Below are positions 9,617 through 18,176 of a stretch of DNA of 64,000 nucleotides, in pieces. The notes under the pieces are model-generated. The model did no database searches. It was not told the DNA's origin and was given only the letters and a program-made list of their open reading frames with translations. The stretch is from contig JAJDVJ010000024.1 in the NCBI GenBank assembly GCA_022826205.1, positions 28,254 to 92,253 on the forward strand, given 5' to 3'. The stretch is from Silicimonas sp. (GTDB lineage: Bacteria > Pseudomonadota > Alphaproteobacteria > Rhodobacterales > Rhodobacteraceae). Within the stretch, counting starts at the first letter, position 1. Every line of letters begins with the position of its first letter. The position numbers and the translations under genes are program-made.

Positions 9617-10351
9617 ATGATCTACGCGATCGGAGACATCCACGGACATCTCGACCGATTGAAGGCGGCACATGCCTTGATTGCCGAGGATCGTGCACAG
9701 GTTGGAGACACTTCCGGGAGAATCGTGCATGTCGGCGACCTTGTGGACCGCGGGCCGAATGCGAAGGGCGTGATCCAGTTCTTGATCGACGGCATCACGC
9801 GCGGCGAGGACTGGATAGTGCTCTGCGGCAATCACGACCGGTGTTTCGCCGAGTTCCTGTTGTGCGACTCCGATTCCTCTGACGGGATTCAGAACGCCTG
9901 GTTCTGGCTGAGCACCGGCATGGGAGGGTTGGCGACGCTTGCATCCTATGGGCTGGGGAGTGACCTTCCGAAGGACACCGCGTCTCTATTCGCGCAGGCG
10001 CGATCCCTTGTGCCTGACTCACATCGCGAGTTTCTTGCGGCTCTTCCATTCTGGCATCGCGAAGACGGGATGATCTTCGTTCATGCGGGCATTCGTCCCG
10101 GCATTCCGATGGACGAGCAGGACGAGGACGATCTTGTCTGGATTCGGGAAGAGTTCCACTGGTATCGCGATGACCACGAGGCGCTGATCGTGCACGGACA
10201 CACGCCGGTGTATGTGCCCACGCACTATGGCAACCGCGTCAACATCGATGCAGGAGCCGCCATGGGCCGCCCCATTGTCCCAGTCGTGTTTGACGGAGGT
10301 GACTGCCATTTGCTGAGCGCGCGTGGCCGCGAACGGATGACGGTGCGATAG
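9617..10351 (+). CDS. Metallophosphoesterase, PPP-type serine/threonine phosphatase family
   Basis: Di-metal phosphoesterase of 244 residues. GDIHG at 6-10, GDLVDRG at 40-46 and GNHD at 71-74 are the three signature metal-binding motifs, and VHGHTP near residue 194 supplies the C-terminal histidines. Size and motif spacing match the bacterial PrpE/ApaH-like protein phosphatase group in Rhodobacteraceae. It begins 9 bp after the aquaporin stop. True substrate (phosphoprotein versus nucleotide) cannot be read from the sequence. Confidence 0.86.
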   Translation: MIYAIGDIHGHLDRLKAAHALIAEDRAQVGDTSGRIVHVGDLVDRGPNAKGVIQFLIDGITRGEDWIVLCGNHDRCFAEFLLCDSDSSDGIQNAWFWLSTGMGGLATLASYGLGSDLPKDTASLFAQARSLVPDSHREFLAALPFWHREDGMIFVHAGIRPGIPMDEQDEDDLVWIREEFHWYRDDHEALIVHGHTPVYVPTHYGNRVNIDAGAAMGRPIVPVVFDGGDCHLLSARGRERMTVR

Positions 10352-10440
10352 GCGAGAGAATCCAGCACAGCATTCGGACCGGCGCTTGACGGCTGACGGG
10401 TAAGGTCTAGCCTTGGCAGGACATGTGGAGGAGGAGCGCA

Positions 10441-10686
10441 ATGGCCCAACGGTTGCATCTCGTCTTTGGTGGTGAACTTGTCGATCCGGCAAAGAGCGTG
10501 TTCCGAAACGTCGACGACATCCATGTCGTGGGGATATTCCCGGACTATCAAACGGCCTACAACGCATGGAAAGCCGAGGCGCAGCGCACCGTGGACAATG
10601 CGCACATGCGGTATTTCATTGCACACTTGCACCGGCTTCGAGACGAAGACACAGAGGCGTCTTCCACAGAGGAGTTGAGCAACTGA
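10441..10686 (+). CDS. DUF4170 family small protein
   Basis: An 81-residue protein starting MAQRLHLVFGGELVDPAKSV and containing DIHVVGIFPDYQTAYNAWKAEAQRTVDNAHMRYFIAHLHRL, the characteristic whole-length DUF4170 sequence of Alphaproteobacteria. A strong ribosome site GGAGGAG sits just upstream, which selects the ATG at 10441 over an ATG 18 bases earlier. This family usually lies beside lipid A core genes (waaA, lpxK); lpxK is the next gene here. Function unknown. Confidence 0.87.
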   Translation: MAQRLHLVFGGELVDPAKSVFRNVDDIHVVGIFPDYQTAYNAWKAEAQRTVDNAHMRYFIAHLHRLRDEDTEASSTEELSN

Positions 10687-11175
10687 CGGGCGTTATGCAC
10701 GTGACTGAATGCCCGTCCGCATTGACTTCACTGGTCGCCGGGGTTGCAAACGCAGTTGCACTGCGTCGTCTGGATGCTTCGGTCCCGGACGCACTGTCAT
10801 GCATCGTCACTTGATTTCGGGCTTTGTGGCACGTCCAAGGCGACACGATGCCGAAGTCCGGCAGATCGGCAAGTTGCAAGCCCTTCCTGCTGATCAAGCG
10901 TCAGTCCCACAGGTCAACAGCGGTGCCATGTATTCAATCACGTATGTAGTCCCCAAGCTGATCCTGTCTTGCAGCCGGGCTGTGTCGCGTCCGCGCAGCG
11001 CCACGCGGCATCTACTCGGACTGTCGGACGACGACGTCCGGTCACCTATGGGGCATGGCCATATCAAGGCGTGCACACCAACCGCCCGAAGGTTTGCAGC
11101 GGATGGCGCGAACCTGATGGCAGGGCAAATGAACGGGTTTTTCCGGTCGGCCCGTCCGGCATTGGAGAAGGCGTG
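10687..11175 (+). pseudogene. Gap with a possible tyrosine-recombinase C-terminal scar
   Basis: About 490 bp lie between DUF4170 and lpxK, where related genomes often keep waaA. No intact gene is seen. One plus frame (about 11000-11090) reads [20 protein letters not shown] and continues with HIK, resembling the C-terminal box of phage-type integrases (a leucine-rich helix followed by xGHxxIK). It lacks the upstream catalytic boxes and the terminal tyrosine. I regard this as a weak sign of a decayed recombinase rather than a gene. Confidence 0.25.
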
Positions 11176-12171
11176 ATGCGTCCGCCGTCGTTCTGGGCCA
11201 ACCCACCCGACAGGCCGGGATGGCAGTCCCGGATGCTGGCACCCTTGGCGGCAATCTGGGCACTTTCCACGAGACGCCGAATCGCACGCGGGACAGGTTA
11301 CCGGGCTGGTGTCCCCGTAATCTGTGTCGGCAACATCAGCGTTGGTGGCACCGGCAAGACGCCGACCGTCATCTCTTTGGTCGAACGCCTGGGAGCGGCC
11401 ACGCATGTGGTTGCGCGAGGTTACGGAGGAACGGAAAAAGGTCCCTTGCGCGTCGATGAACGACGGCACAGCGCAGACGATGTCGGCGACGAACCCCTCC
11501 TGATTTCAGCATTTGCGCCCACTTGGGTTGCGCGCGACCGTGCCGCGGCCGTGCGGGCGGCCGAAGCCGCAGGGGCACGCGTGATCGTCATGGATGACGG
11601 GATGCAGAATCCAAGTGTTGCCAGGGATCTCAACATTGTCGTGGTCGACGCGGCAACGGGGTTCGGCAATGGGCGCGTCATGCCGGCAGGTCCCTTGCGC
11701 GAACCAGTGGCAGCAGGTTTTGCGAGGGCCGGTCTGGTGCTCTCAATTGGCGATCAGGATGCGCAGGAGAGATTTCGGCGGATGTGGGGTGACACAATTT
11801 CAGTGCCCCAAGCGAAAGGAAGTCTTGAGGTTCTGCCGACCGGCATGGACTGGAAAGGCCTGCGGGTTCTTGCGTTTGCCGGCATCGGACGCCCGGAGAA
11901 GTTCTTTGTGACGCTTAGGAACCTCGGGGCGGAGGTTGTGCGGGCAGAGGCTCTGGATGACCACCAACGGCTGGGTGATGCATTGATTGCGCGCTTGGAA
12001 CGAGATGCGCGTTCGCTGTCGGCGCAACTTGTGACGACCGAGAAGGATGCAGTGCGCTTGCCGTCCACATCCCGGCAAGGTGTCCTGACCTTGCCGGTGC
12101 GGTTGGCGATGGATGACGACGCGGCCTTGAACGCAACGCTTGCCGGTCTACGAGTGGCTCCACCAATCTAG
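11176..12171 (+). CDS. lpxK: Tetraacyldisaccharide 4'-kinase
   Basis: Membrane-associated kinase adding the 4'-phosphate to the lipid A precursor. The 331-residue protein opens [20 protein letters not shown] with a hydrophobic anchor, then [19 protein letters not shown], whose SVGGTGKT (55-62) is the LpxK P-loop. [13 protein letters not shown], and [22 protein letters not shown] (metal/substrate block), then AGPLREP and [11 protein letters not shown] follow the family order. GGAGAAG at 11164-11170 supports the ATG at 11176. The gene appears intact despite the disturbed upstream region. Confidence 0.95.
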   Translation: MRPPSFWANPPDRPGWQSRMLAPLAAIWALSTRRRIARGTGYRAGVPVICVGNISVGGTGKTPTVISLVERLGAATHVVARGYGGTEKGPLRVDERRHSADDVGDEPLLISAFAPTWVARDRAAAVRAAEAAGARVIVMDDGMQNPSVARDLNIVVVDAATGFGNGRVMPAGPLREPVAAGFARAGLVLSIGDQDAQERFRRMWGDTISVPQAKGSLEVLPTGMDWKGLRVLAFAGIGRPEKFFVTLRNLGAEVVRAEALDDHQRLGDALIARLERDARSLSAQLVTTEKDAVRLPSTSRQGVLTLPVRLAMDDDAALNATLAGLRVAPPI

Positions 12172-12229
12172 TCCGAAGTCGTCTCCAACTGAGAATCCGA
12201 TCCCGGCGGGCGGTGCGCGAAGTGGCGAC

Positions 12230-12249
12230 TTTGCGCCTGGGAGCGCAAA
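12230..12249 (+). terminator. Hairpin downstream of lpxK
   Basis: TTTGCGC at 12230-12236 pairs perfectly with GCGCAAA at 12243-12249 across a six-base loop, 60 bp after the lpxK stop and before the antitoxin gene. There is no clear T tract, so termination is only suggested by position. Confidence 0.35.
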
Positions 12250-12288
12250 TGTCCAGGCATGGTCCATGTCGGACGAGGAGGTGTTGCG

Positions 12289-12519
12289 ATGCAAGTGAAC
12301 GTTGCAGAGGCGAAGGCGAAGCTTTCCCAGCTTCTTGTCGCTGTCGATGCGGGTGAGGAAGTCATCATTGCGCGCAACGGGGTTCCAGCCGCGCGGCTAG
12401 TGCCCGTTACAGCAAAAGGCCTGCGCCTTGGCATCCTAAAGGGGGTCGTGAGCCCGGACAACATCCCCGACTTCCTCGAACCCATGACCGAGGACGAGCT
12501 TGCGGAGTGGGGTGCTTGA
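12289..12519 (+). CDS. Phd/YefM-type antitoxin, orphan
   Basis: A 76-residue protein starting MQVNVAEAKAKLSQLLVAVD, the DNA-binding fold of the Phd/YefM antitoxin family (N-x-x-E-A-K-x-x-L-S-x-L-L), followed by GEEVIIARNGVPAARLVPV. The C-terminal tail (GVVSPDNIPDFLEPMTEDEL) is the toxin-wrapping segment typical of partners of PIN-domain VapC toxins. GAGGAGG at 12275-12281 selects this ATG. The normal overlapping toxin gene is absent: four bases after the stop an ATG at 12523 opens a frame that stops after 24 codons and has no PIN domain residues. Confidence 0.85.
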   Translation: MQVNVAEAKAKLSQLLVAVDAGEEVIIARNGVPAARLVPVTAKGLRLGILKGVVSPDNIPDFLEPMTEDELAEWGA

Positions 12520-13273
12520 GCGATGTCCGGTGGCGGACCACGAGGTGTCCGCTACGGGTTGAAATTTGACCCCGGTGCGGCACTTAGTCGGTCTTAGGCA
12601 CTGTCTGTGCTTCCCAAGTCCGATTAGCGACAGGTTGAACAAGAACCTCATCGTCGGCCGGGACGTCGTGGAGATCTTTTTTGACGCCATGCTGCCAAAC
12701 AAAATATGGGTTTGCAGTGGGACGGCGTCCAACAATCTGCACTTTCCGAAGCCAATGCGCCACTCCAAGGCTCTCGACGGTCCAGCAAAGTCGCCGTTCA
12801 AGATCGACCATCCCGGGTTCTCGAGCGAGGTGGCTGCTTCGAAGTGTTCCCGTGAAGAAATGCTGGCGACATGCTGCGCTCCTTGCTGCAGCGTCACCAG
12901 GGGCGCGATCTCTACAACTCGTGCACGTGTTGGAGGTCTTCGAGAAGCTAGACATCGCTTGCGTGGTCGGAGTATTCGGGTTGGATCTTGATCGTTCAGA
13001 GCAGTCAATTTCTCGAGCGCAAGCTCAACAGCAAGTGTTCACCGAACTGGCTAACTGGAGCTTCCCTTTCGACCTGCGTCCCCAAACGTTGGTTCCCCAG
13101 ACGGAAGCTGTTACGGAAGAGGCGGTCGCGGGTTCATTTTGCCGCGTGCACACCATCGTCGTCGATCAACCACCCGGGAAGCCTTGGGGGAAGGAAGCAG
13201 GCAATGAAGGAGCGTTTCAAATTCGAGCGGTGACACGAGTGCGTCCAGCGACCCTCTTCCGTTCGGACCGGTC
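12520..13273. other. Unassigned 750-bp segment, probable insertion/deletion scar
   Basis: The expected VapC start (MSGGG at 12523) breaks off by about 12540 and is followed by DNA with no recognisable gene to the helicase start. CGGGTTGAAATTTGACCCC at 12557-12575 resembles sequence seen at insertion-sequence edges, but I could not place a family. A minus-strand frame at 12584-12955 is open and mildly protein-like (GVKKDLHDVPADDEVLVQP) without a known match. Composition is more AT-rich near 12600-12730 than the flanks. Confidence 0.4.
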
Positions 13274-16200
13274 ATGATGCGTCGATTGCATTCCGGGCTT
13301 TACGAAGATTTGCTGACTTCCGCTCTGGAGGCGGAAATCGATGCCCGAATTGCGGAGGGCTGGTGGGTAGAAGTCATCTCGGCCGATTCAACAGCTCGCC
13401 CCGAACTCCTGGCCCGTCATGTTTATCACCTCCTTCGACGTGCGCTCGAAAGAATCCCCGAAGAAGATGGCGCGCAGCCGGTCAACCAGGTCGCCTTGGC
13501 GAATCGACTGGTGGACGTGCTCGTCGAACACGGCGCGTTGGCTGACGACCGGATCGCAGACGCAGCGCCTTTGCTCCTGGAGGCTGTCGAACGCCGAACA
13601 TTGGGCGGCTCTCGATCGGAAGTCCCGCGCCCGACGCTCTCGCTTCGTCGAACCGGCTTGCTCGTCAATGGTCGGCGTGACGTCCAGATCGCAAGCGAGA
13701 TCGCACGGGAGATCCCGAGTGCCGATCGGATCGATCTCCTGTGTGCATTCGTGCGTCACTCGGGGCTGAGGCTGTTCCGTTCCGAGCTTGAAGAACGGGT
13801 ACGTGCTGGCGCACGGGTCCGGGTGATCGCAAGCGTCTATACCGGTTCGACCGAGCGCCGTGCACTGGACGCACTTGTCGATCTCGGCGCGAAGGTCAAG
13901 GTGTCCTACGAAGTCGCGCGGACCCGGCTTCATGCCAAGGCGTGGCTTTTCTACCGCCACAGCGGTCTGCATACCGCCTATATCGGCTCATCGAATCTCA
14001 CGCACGCGGCCCAGGTCGATGGCCTCGAGTGGAACGTGCGAGTGAGCGCGGCCGAGAATCCCGAGGTGATCGACCGCTTTGCGGCAACCTTCGAACAGTA
14101 CTGGCAAGAGCCCGAGTTCGAAAACTATGCGCCCCAGTGTGACAGCGAGCGTCTCGACGCCGCGCTATCGAGGCAGCGCGGAGATGCAGGACCAGACGAC
14201 CGCACGCTGCTGTCTCTGTTGGTCGACGTTACACCGAAGCCGCACCAAGCGGTCGCGCTGGAGGCCCTCGAAGCGGAACGCTCGCGCGGATACCACCGCA
14301 ACCTCGTGGTCGCTGCGACCGGCACCGGAAAGACCTGGATCGCGGCGTTTGACTTCAAGCGGCTGCGTGATCAAGGTAAGGGTCGTTCCTTGCTTTTCGT
14401 CGCGCACCGTGACGAGATCCTCCTTCAAAGTCAGCAGGTCTTCCAGCTCGTGTTGCGCGAGCCGGGGTTCGGTGAACGGATGGTCGGCGGCGAGCGTCCA
14501 CGCGCAGGTCGGCACGTCTTTGCCTCGGTGCAGTCCCTTGCCAACCGGATCGACGAAATCGATCCGGAAGGTTTCGATGTGGTCATCGTGGACGAGTTCC
14601 ATCATGCGGCAGCCGCGAGCTACGAGCGCATGCTGTCGCGTCTGCAACCGAAGGTTCTCCTCGGACTAACGGCTACGCCTGAGCGTACCGACGGCCAGTC
14701 GGTGCTGCAGTGGTTTGACGGCCGCATCGCCTCGGAGTCCCGACTATGGGATGCCCTCGACCAGGGACTGCTCTGCCCGTTTCACTATTTCGGGGTGAAC
14801 GACGGGACGGATCTCTCAGCGGTACGATTCGAGCGCGGACGATATGTGTCTGGAGAGCTCGACAACGTGTTTACGGGCGATCACGTTCGAGCTCTCCGGA
14901 TCCGTCAGGCCGTCGAGGAATTCGTGACAGACCCGCACCAGATGCGGGCGCTGGGATTCTGCGCTGGCATCGGCCACGCCCACTTCATGGCAAGGCAGTT
15001 TTCAGCTTTCGGCTACCCGGCAATGGCACTCGATGCCAGCACGCCCAGGGATGATCGGCGCACCGCGCTTGCGAGATTGCGACGCGGAGAACTTCGAGCC
15101 ATTTTTGCAGTCGATCTCTTCAATGAGGGCATCGACATTCCCGAAGTCGACACCGTGCTCATGCTGCGGCCGACCGAAAGCGCCACGGTGTTTCTCCAGC
15201 AGCTAGGAAGAGGGTTGCGCTGGGCTGAAGGCAAGCGGGTCCTGACCGTCCTCGATTTCGTGGGCCAGGTTCGGCGGGAATATCGCTACGACGTGCGTTA
15301 TCGAGCCCTGATTGGGGGCACACGCCATCAGGTCGAACGTGCCGTAAAGGCCGACTTTCCGCTGCTCCCACCGGGATGTGCTCTCAAGCTGGACCGCATT
15401 GCCAAGGAAACGGTGCTGCGCAACCTGAGAACAGCTGTGCACAACGCTCGTGCGAGACTTGCCGATGACTTGCGTGCACTTGGTCCTGATACCCGACTTC
15501 ACGGTTTCATGCGCGAAGCCGGAGCTGAACTCGCCGATGTCTATGCGCGACCGAATTCCGGAAACTGCTTTACTGAACTTCGCCGGCGGGCGGGCTTTGA
15601 GCTGAGCTCCGGTCATGCTGCCGAGGATGACTCCCTCCTCAAGACCATCGGCCGGCTGATCCACGTTGATGATCATGAAAGGCTCGAGGCGTGGCGAAGC
15701 ATCTTGGAAATGGGCCCCTCCGACCGAATTTCAGAGCTCCAAGGCCGCCAGCATCGCTTGGCCCTCATGCTGTTTGCAGTTCTGGGTGGACGTCGCCAGC
15801 CGATCGATGAGGCCGACCAGGTTTTGGAAAGGGTCCGGGGGTCTCCAGAGTTGTGTCGCGAGATCAGTGACCTTCTGGAGATTCTCGCTGATCGCATCCG
15901 CACGGTCTCTCGGCCGCTCAATCCTGCAGGCGAAGTTCCTTTGGCAAGCCACGCCACCTATACTCTTGCGGAAATCGTCGCGGCACACGGGCTCACCGAT
16001 AAGCGTTATGCACTGATCTCTCCGCAAGGTGGGGTTCTTTGGAACAAGGCGACACAGACGGATCTGTTGTTCGTCACGCTGGAGAAGTCAGACAAGGACT
16101 ACTCTCCCACAACACGCTACGCCGACTACCCGATCTCGCCGAAACTGTTTCACTGGGAGTCGCAAAATACTGCATCGCCCGATACGCAGACCGGACGCCG

Positions 16201-16411
16201 TTACCTCGAACAAGCCAAGTTGGGCACGAATGTCACTCTTTTCGTGCGCGAACGAAAAAGGGATGGCCAAGGCCAAACCCTTCCCTACCACTGCCTCGGC
16301 CATGCCCGCTACAGAAGTCATGAGGCCGAACGGCCCATGAAGATACTGTGGGAGCTCGATCGCGAAATGCCCGGCTGGCTCTATCAGGCGGGGAAAGTAG
16401 TGGCAGGTTGA
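13274..16411 (+). CDS. PLD nuclease - SF2 helicase - DUF3427 protein
   Basis: A 1045-residue multidomain protein. Residues 120-290 form a phospholipase-D-type nuclease half-site: H220-A-K222 in RLHAKAWLFYR followed by GSSN at 238-241. Residues 320-700 form a superfamily 2 helicase with ATGTGKT at 348-354, the DEAD/DEAH-box variant DEFHH at 440-444, TATPE at 466-470 and QLGRGLRW (motif VI) near 660. The C-terminal part, about 770-1045, matches the DUF3427 region (YTLAEIVAAHG, GVLWNKATQTDLLFVTLEKS, FHWESQNTASPDT), thought to be related to modified-base readers. Such proteins are often found singly in defence-rich loci; a defence role is inference. The start has a weak ribosome site. Confidence 0.88.
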   Translation: MMRRLHSGLYEDLLTSALEAEIDARIAEGWWVEVISADSTARPELLARHVYHLLRRALERIPEEDGAQPVNQVALANRLVDVLVEHGALADDRIADAAPLLLEAVERRTLGGSRSEVPRPTLSLRRTGLLVNGRRDVQIASEIAREIPSADRIDLLCAFVRHSGLRLFRSELEERVRAGARVRVIASVYTGSTERRALDALVDLGAKVKVSYEVARTRLHAKAWLFYRHSGLHTAYIGSSNLTHAAQVDGLEWNVRVSAAENPEVIDRFAATFEQYWQEPEFENYAPQCDSERLDAALSRQRGDAGPDDRTLLSLLVDVTPKPHQAVALEALEAERSRGYHRNLVVAATGTGKTWIAAFDFKRLRDQGKGRSLLFVAHRDEILLQSQQVFQLVLREPGFGERMVGGERPRAGRHVFASVQSLANRIDEIDPEGFDVVIVDEFHHAAAASYERMLSRLQPKVLLGLTATPERTDGQSVLQWFDGRIASESRLWDALDQGLLCPFHYFGVNDGTDLSAVRFERGRYVSGELDNVFTGDHVRALRIRQAVEEFVTDPHQMRALGFCAGIGHAHFMARQFSAFGYPAMALDASTPRDDRRTALARLRRGELRAIFAVDLFNEGIDIPEVDTVLMLRPTESATVFLQQLGRGLRWAEGKRVLTVLDFVGQVRREYRYDVRYRALIGGTRHQVERAVKADFPLLPPGCALKLDRIAKETVLRNLRTAVHNARARLADDLRALGPDTRLHGFMREAGAELADVYARPNSGNCFTELRRRAGFELSSGHAAEDDSLLKTIGRLIHVDDHERLEAWRSILEMGPSDRISELQGRQHRLALMLFAVLGGRRQPIDEADQVLERVRGSPELCREISDLLEILADRIRTVSRPLNPAGEVPLASHATYTLAEIVAAHGLTDKRYALISPQGGVLWNKATQTDLLFVTLEKSDKDYSPTTRYADYPISPKLFHWESQNTASPDTQTGRRYLEQAKLGTNVTLFVRERKRDGQGQTLPYHCLGHARYRSHEAERPMKILWELDREMPGWLYQAGKVVAG

Positions 16412-16887
16412 GGCCTTGAATTGCGAGCGCACAGTTTGCGCGGAGTCATGTGTTCTCCAAACTGGTCACGTATCCCGTTGGAAATTCGCAATGCTGACCA
16501 ATTGGAGTCCTGATTGGCGTCCAAGGTGCTGGAAAGCAGTGGCCGCCGGGATGACCGATGAACTCGCCCTAAGGCGGATCGCAGTACTGTCACTTCAGCG
16601 GTCTGCTCGAATTGGCTCACGCTGGCAGGAACCGAGTTGCGGGACATTCCGTTGCCCCAACTGCTGAGAGCACGGGTTCTTGCAGCCATTCATGGGCATT
16701 GCGCACGTTCGTCCGGAACGGCATTCAGGGCCATTCAGTGGGATGGATTCGTGTCAACCATGCAATCCAGAGCACGCACGGCATGCCAACGCAGTTTGCA
16801 CAAGCTCCTGGCGAACGTCCGTGAAGCACAATGGCTTGCTTGCCCTAGCAAATTCGACGGCGTTTAGGCCGTCGTGCGGAGTCTCCA
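16412..16887. other. Intergenic, no gene seen
   Basis: About 475 bp between the convergent helicase and dsbA genes. Only short overlapping frames without family resemblance are present; the right boundary of the accessory patch likely lies here. Confidence 0.4.
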
Positions 16888-17559
16888 TCAGCCGTCGAGC
16901 GCGTTGTCGATCAGGGCCTTCAATTCGGCATAGGACATGTTCCCATGGAGCTTGCCGTCAATGACGAAACTTGGCGTGGACCTGACTCCGTCTGCCTCTG
17001 CGTTCTGCAGATACAGGGCGTAGAGCGCCTGTGCCCGGTCGCCGTCGGTGAAGCACCCGTTGAGATCCGTATCTGTCAGCCCGGCCGTCTTGCCGATCCT
17101 GCGGAGCTTCTCGACGATCTCTTGGGCGCCGCCAGCGCTGCCAGCCCAGTCCCGCTGCTGTTCGTAGAGCATCTCCACGATGCCGAAGTACCTGCTCTCG
17201 GCGCCTTCTCCGCACCGGGCCGTGATTCCGGCCCATAGGCCAAAACGGTCAAAGTAGACTTCACGGTAGATGAAGTTGATCAGGCCAGAGTCGATGTATT
17301 CGGTCTTGAGTTGCTTGTACGGCCCTGCATGGAACGTCGCGCAATGCGGACATGTAAAGGAGGCGTACTCGATTACGGTCACCGCCGCGTCCGGGTTGCC
17401 GAGCGTCATCTCCTTGATCATCGACGTGTCGATATCCTTCGCGTCTTGTGCCAGGGCCTGGCCGAAGGGGACGGGCAGCACGTTGCGCGCGGAGAGGAAA
17501 TGTGTGGTCGCGAAGGCAACAGCGGCCAGCGCGGCAAGAATTGTCAATCGTCGGATCAT
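16888..17559 (-). CDS. DsbA-family periplasmic thiol oxidoreductase
   Basis: Exported thioredoxin-fold protein of 223 residues. Signal peptide at 1-38 (MIRRLTILAALAAVAFATTH... ending ALAQDA), active site C70-P-H-C73 in EYASFTCPHCATFH, helical insertion, and the cis-proline block STPSF near 196. The DsbA-like CPHC redox pair implies disulfide formation or isomerisation. An upstream ATG at 17649 would add 30 residues without signal-peptide character, so 17559 is preferred. It follows the DUF721 gene by 10 bp in an arrangement typical of Rhodobacteraceae. Confidence 0.92.
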   Translation of the reverse strand: MIRRLTILAALAAVAFATTHFLSARNVLPVPFGQALAQDAKDIDTSMIKEMTLGNPDAAVTVIEYASFTCPHCATFHAGPYKQLKTEYIDSGLINFIYREVYFDRFGLWAGITARCGEGAESRYFGIVEMLYEQQRDWAGSAGGAQEIVEKLRRIGKTAGLTDTDLNGCFTDGDRAQALYALYLQNAEADGVRSTPSFVIDGKLHGNMSYAELKALIDNALDG

Positions 17560-17569
17560 GGCCGAAACC

Positions 17570-18088
17570 TCATGTGCGTTTTTCGTCGAATAGGACGTTC
17601 GATCCAAGGCGTTCAAGTGCCTTGCGAAGATTTGCGTCCCGGATTTCACTGGCGGCTTCCTTCGCCTTGAGCGAAGTCGGCTCTGCAGTCTTTATGCCCT
17701 TGTCCTTGCGCCCCGAGTCCGCATCTGGAGCGCCAAATCCTGTTGCGGCGGTCTGCGTGATGCGGATCTTCTCGATCGCGCCGTAGCCATAGCACGCGTT
17801 CACGCGTTCGCGGATCTTGTCCTTTTGCATCTCCAGCATCGGCGCCTCGGGGCCAGTCGTCAGGAGTGTCAGCGTAGCCCCGAGTCCGCGGCCATATGTG
17901 ACTTCAACCGGTCGCGAAACGCGAGCGATATCCGGACCGGCCACCTCGGTCCAATGCGTAAGAAGTCGCGAAACCGCAAAGCCGCGATGTTCACCCGCCG
18001 CGCGGATGCGGCCCGCGACAAGGCTTGAGGCACGCTCGAAACCGCGTTCGCGGCGTTTTGGTTCTTGCATCTTGGCTTGCGACTTCAT
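17570..18088 (-). CDS. DUF721 (DciA-like) protein
   Basis: A 172-residue basic protein whose first 105 residues hold the DUF721 core: FERASSLVAGRIRAAGEHRGFAVSRLLTHWTEVAGPDIA then LTLLTTGPEAPMLEMQKDKIRERVNACYGY. DciA-family proteins load the replicative helicase in bacteria lacking DnaC; that role is inferred from the family. The C-terminal third is low-complexity and lysine-rich and varies in homologues. Divergent from mutY and directly upstream of dsbA. Confidence 0.85.
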   Translation of the reverse strand: MKSQAKMQEPKRRERGFERASSLVAGRIRAAGEHRGFAVSRLLTHWTEVAGPDIARVSRPVEVTYGRGLGATLTLLTTGPEAPMLEMQKDKIRERVNACYGYGAIEKIRITQTAATGFGAPDADSGRKDKGIKTAEPTSLKAKEAASEIRDANLRKALERLGSNVLFDEKRT

Positions 18089-18176
18089 TGCCCGCTTTCC
18101 GAGAGATCGCCCTCACACTATTCTAGGGATCATGTGCGCTGTGACCAGTCGAATGCCCCTGATGAAGGCATAAACA

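Noticed and set aside
12584..12955. A 123-residue minus-strand open frame as a possible gene
   Set aside because: Mildly protein-like but without recognised family or convincing ribosome site; left inside the unassigned segment.
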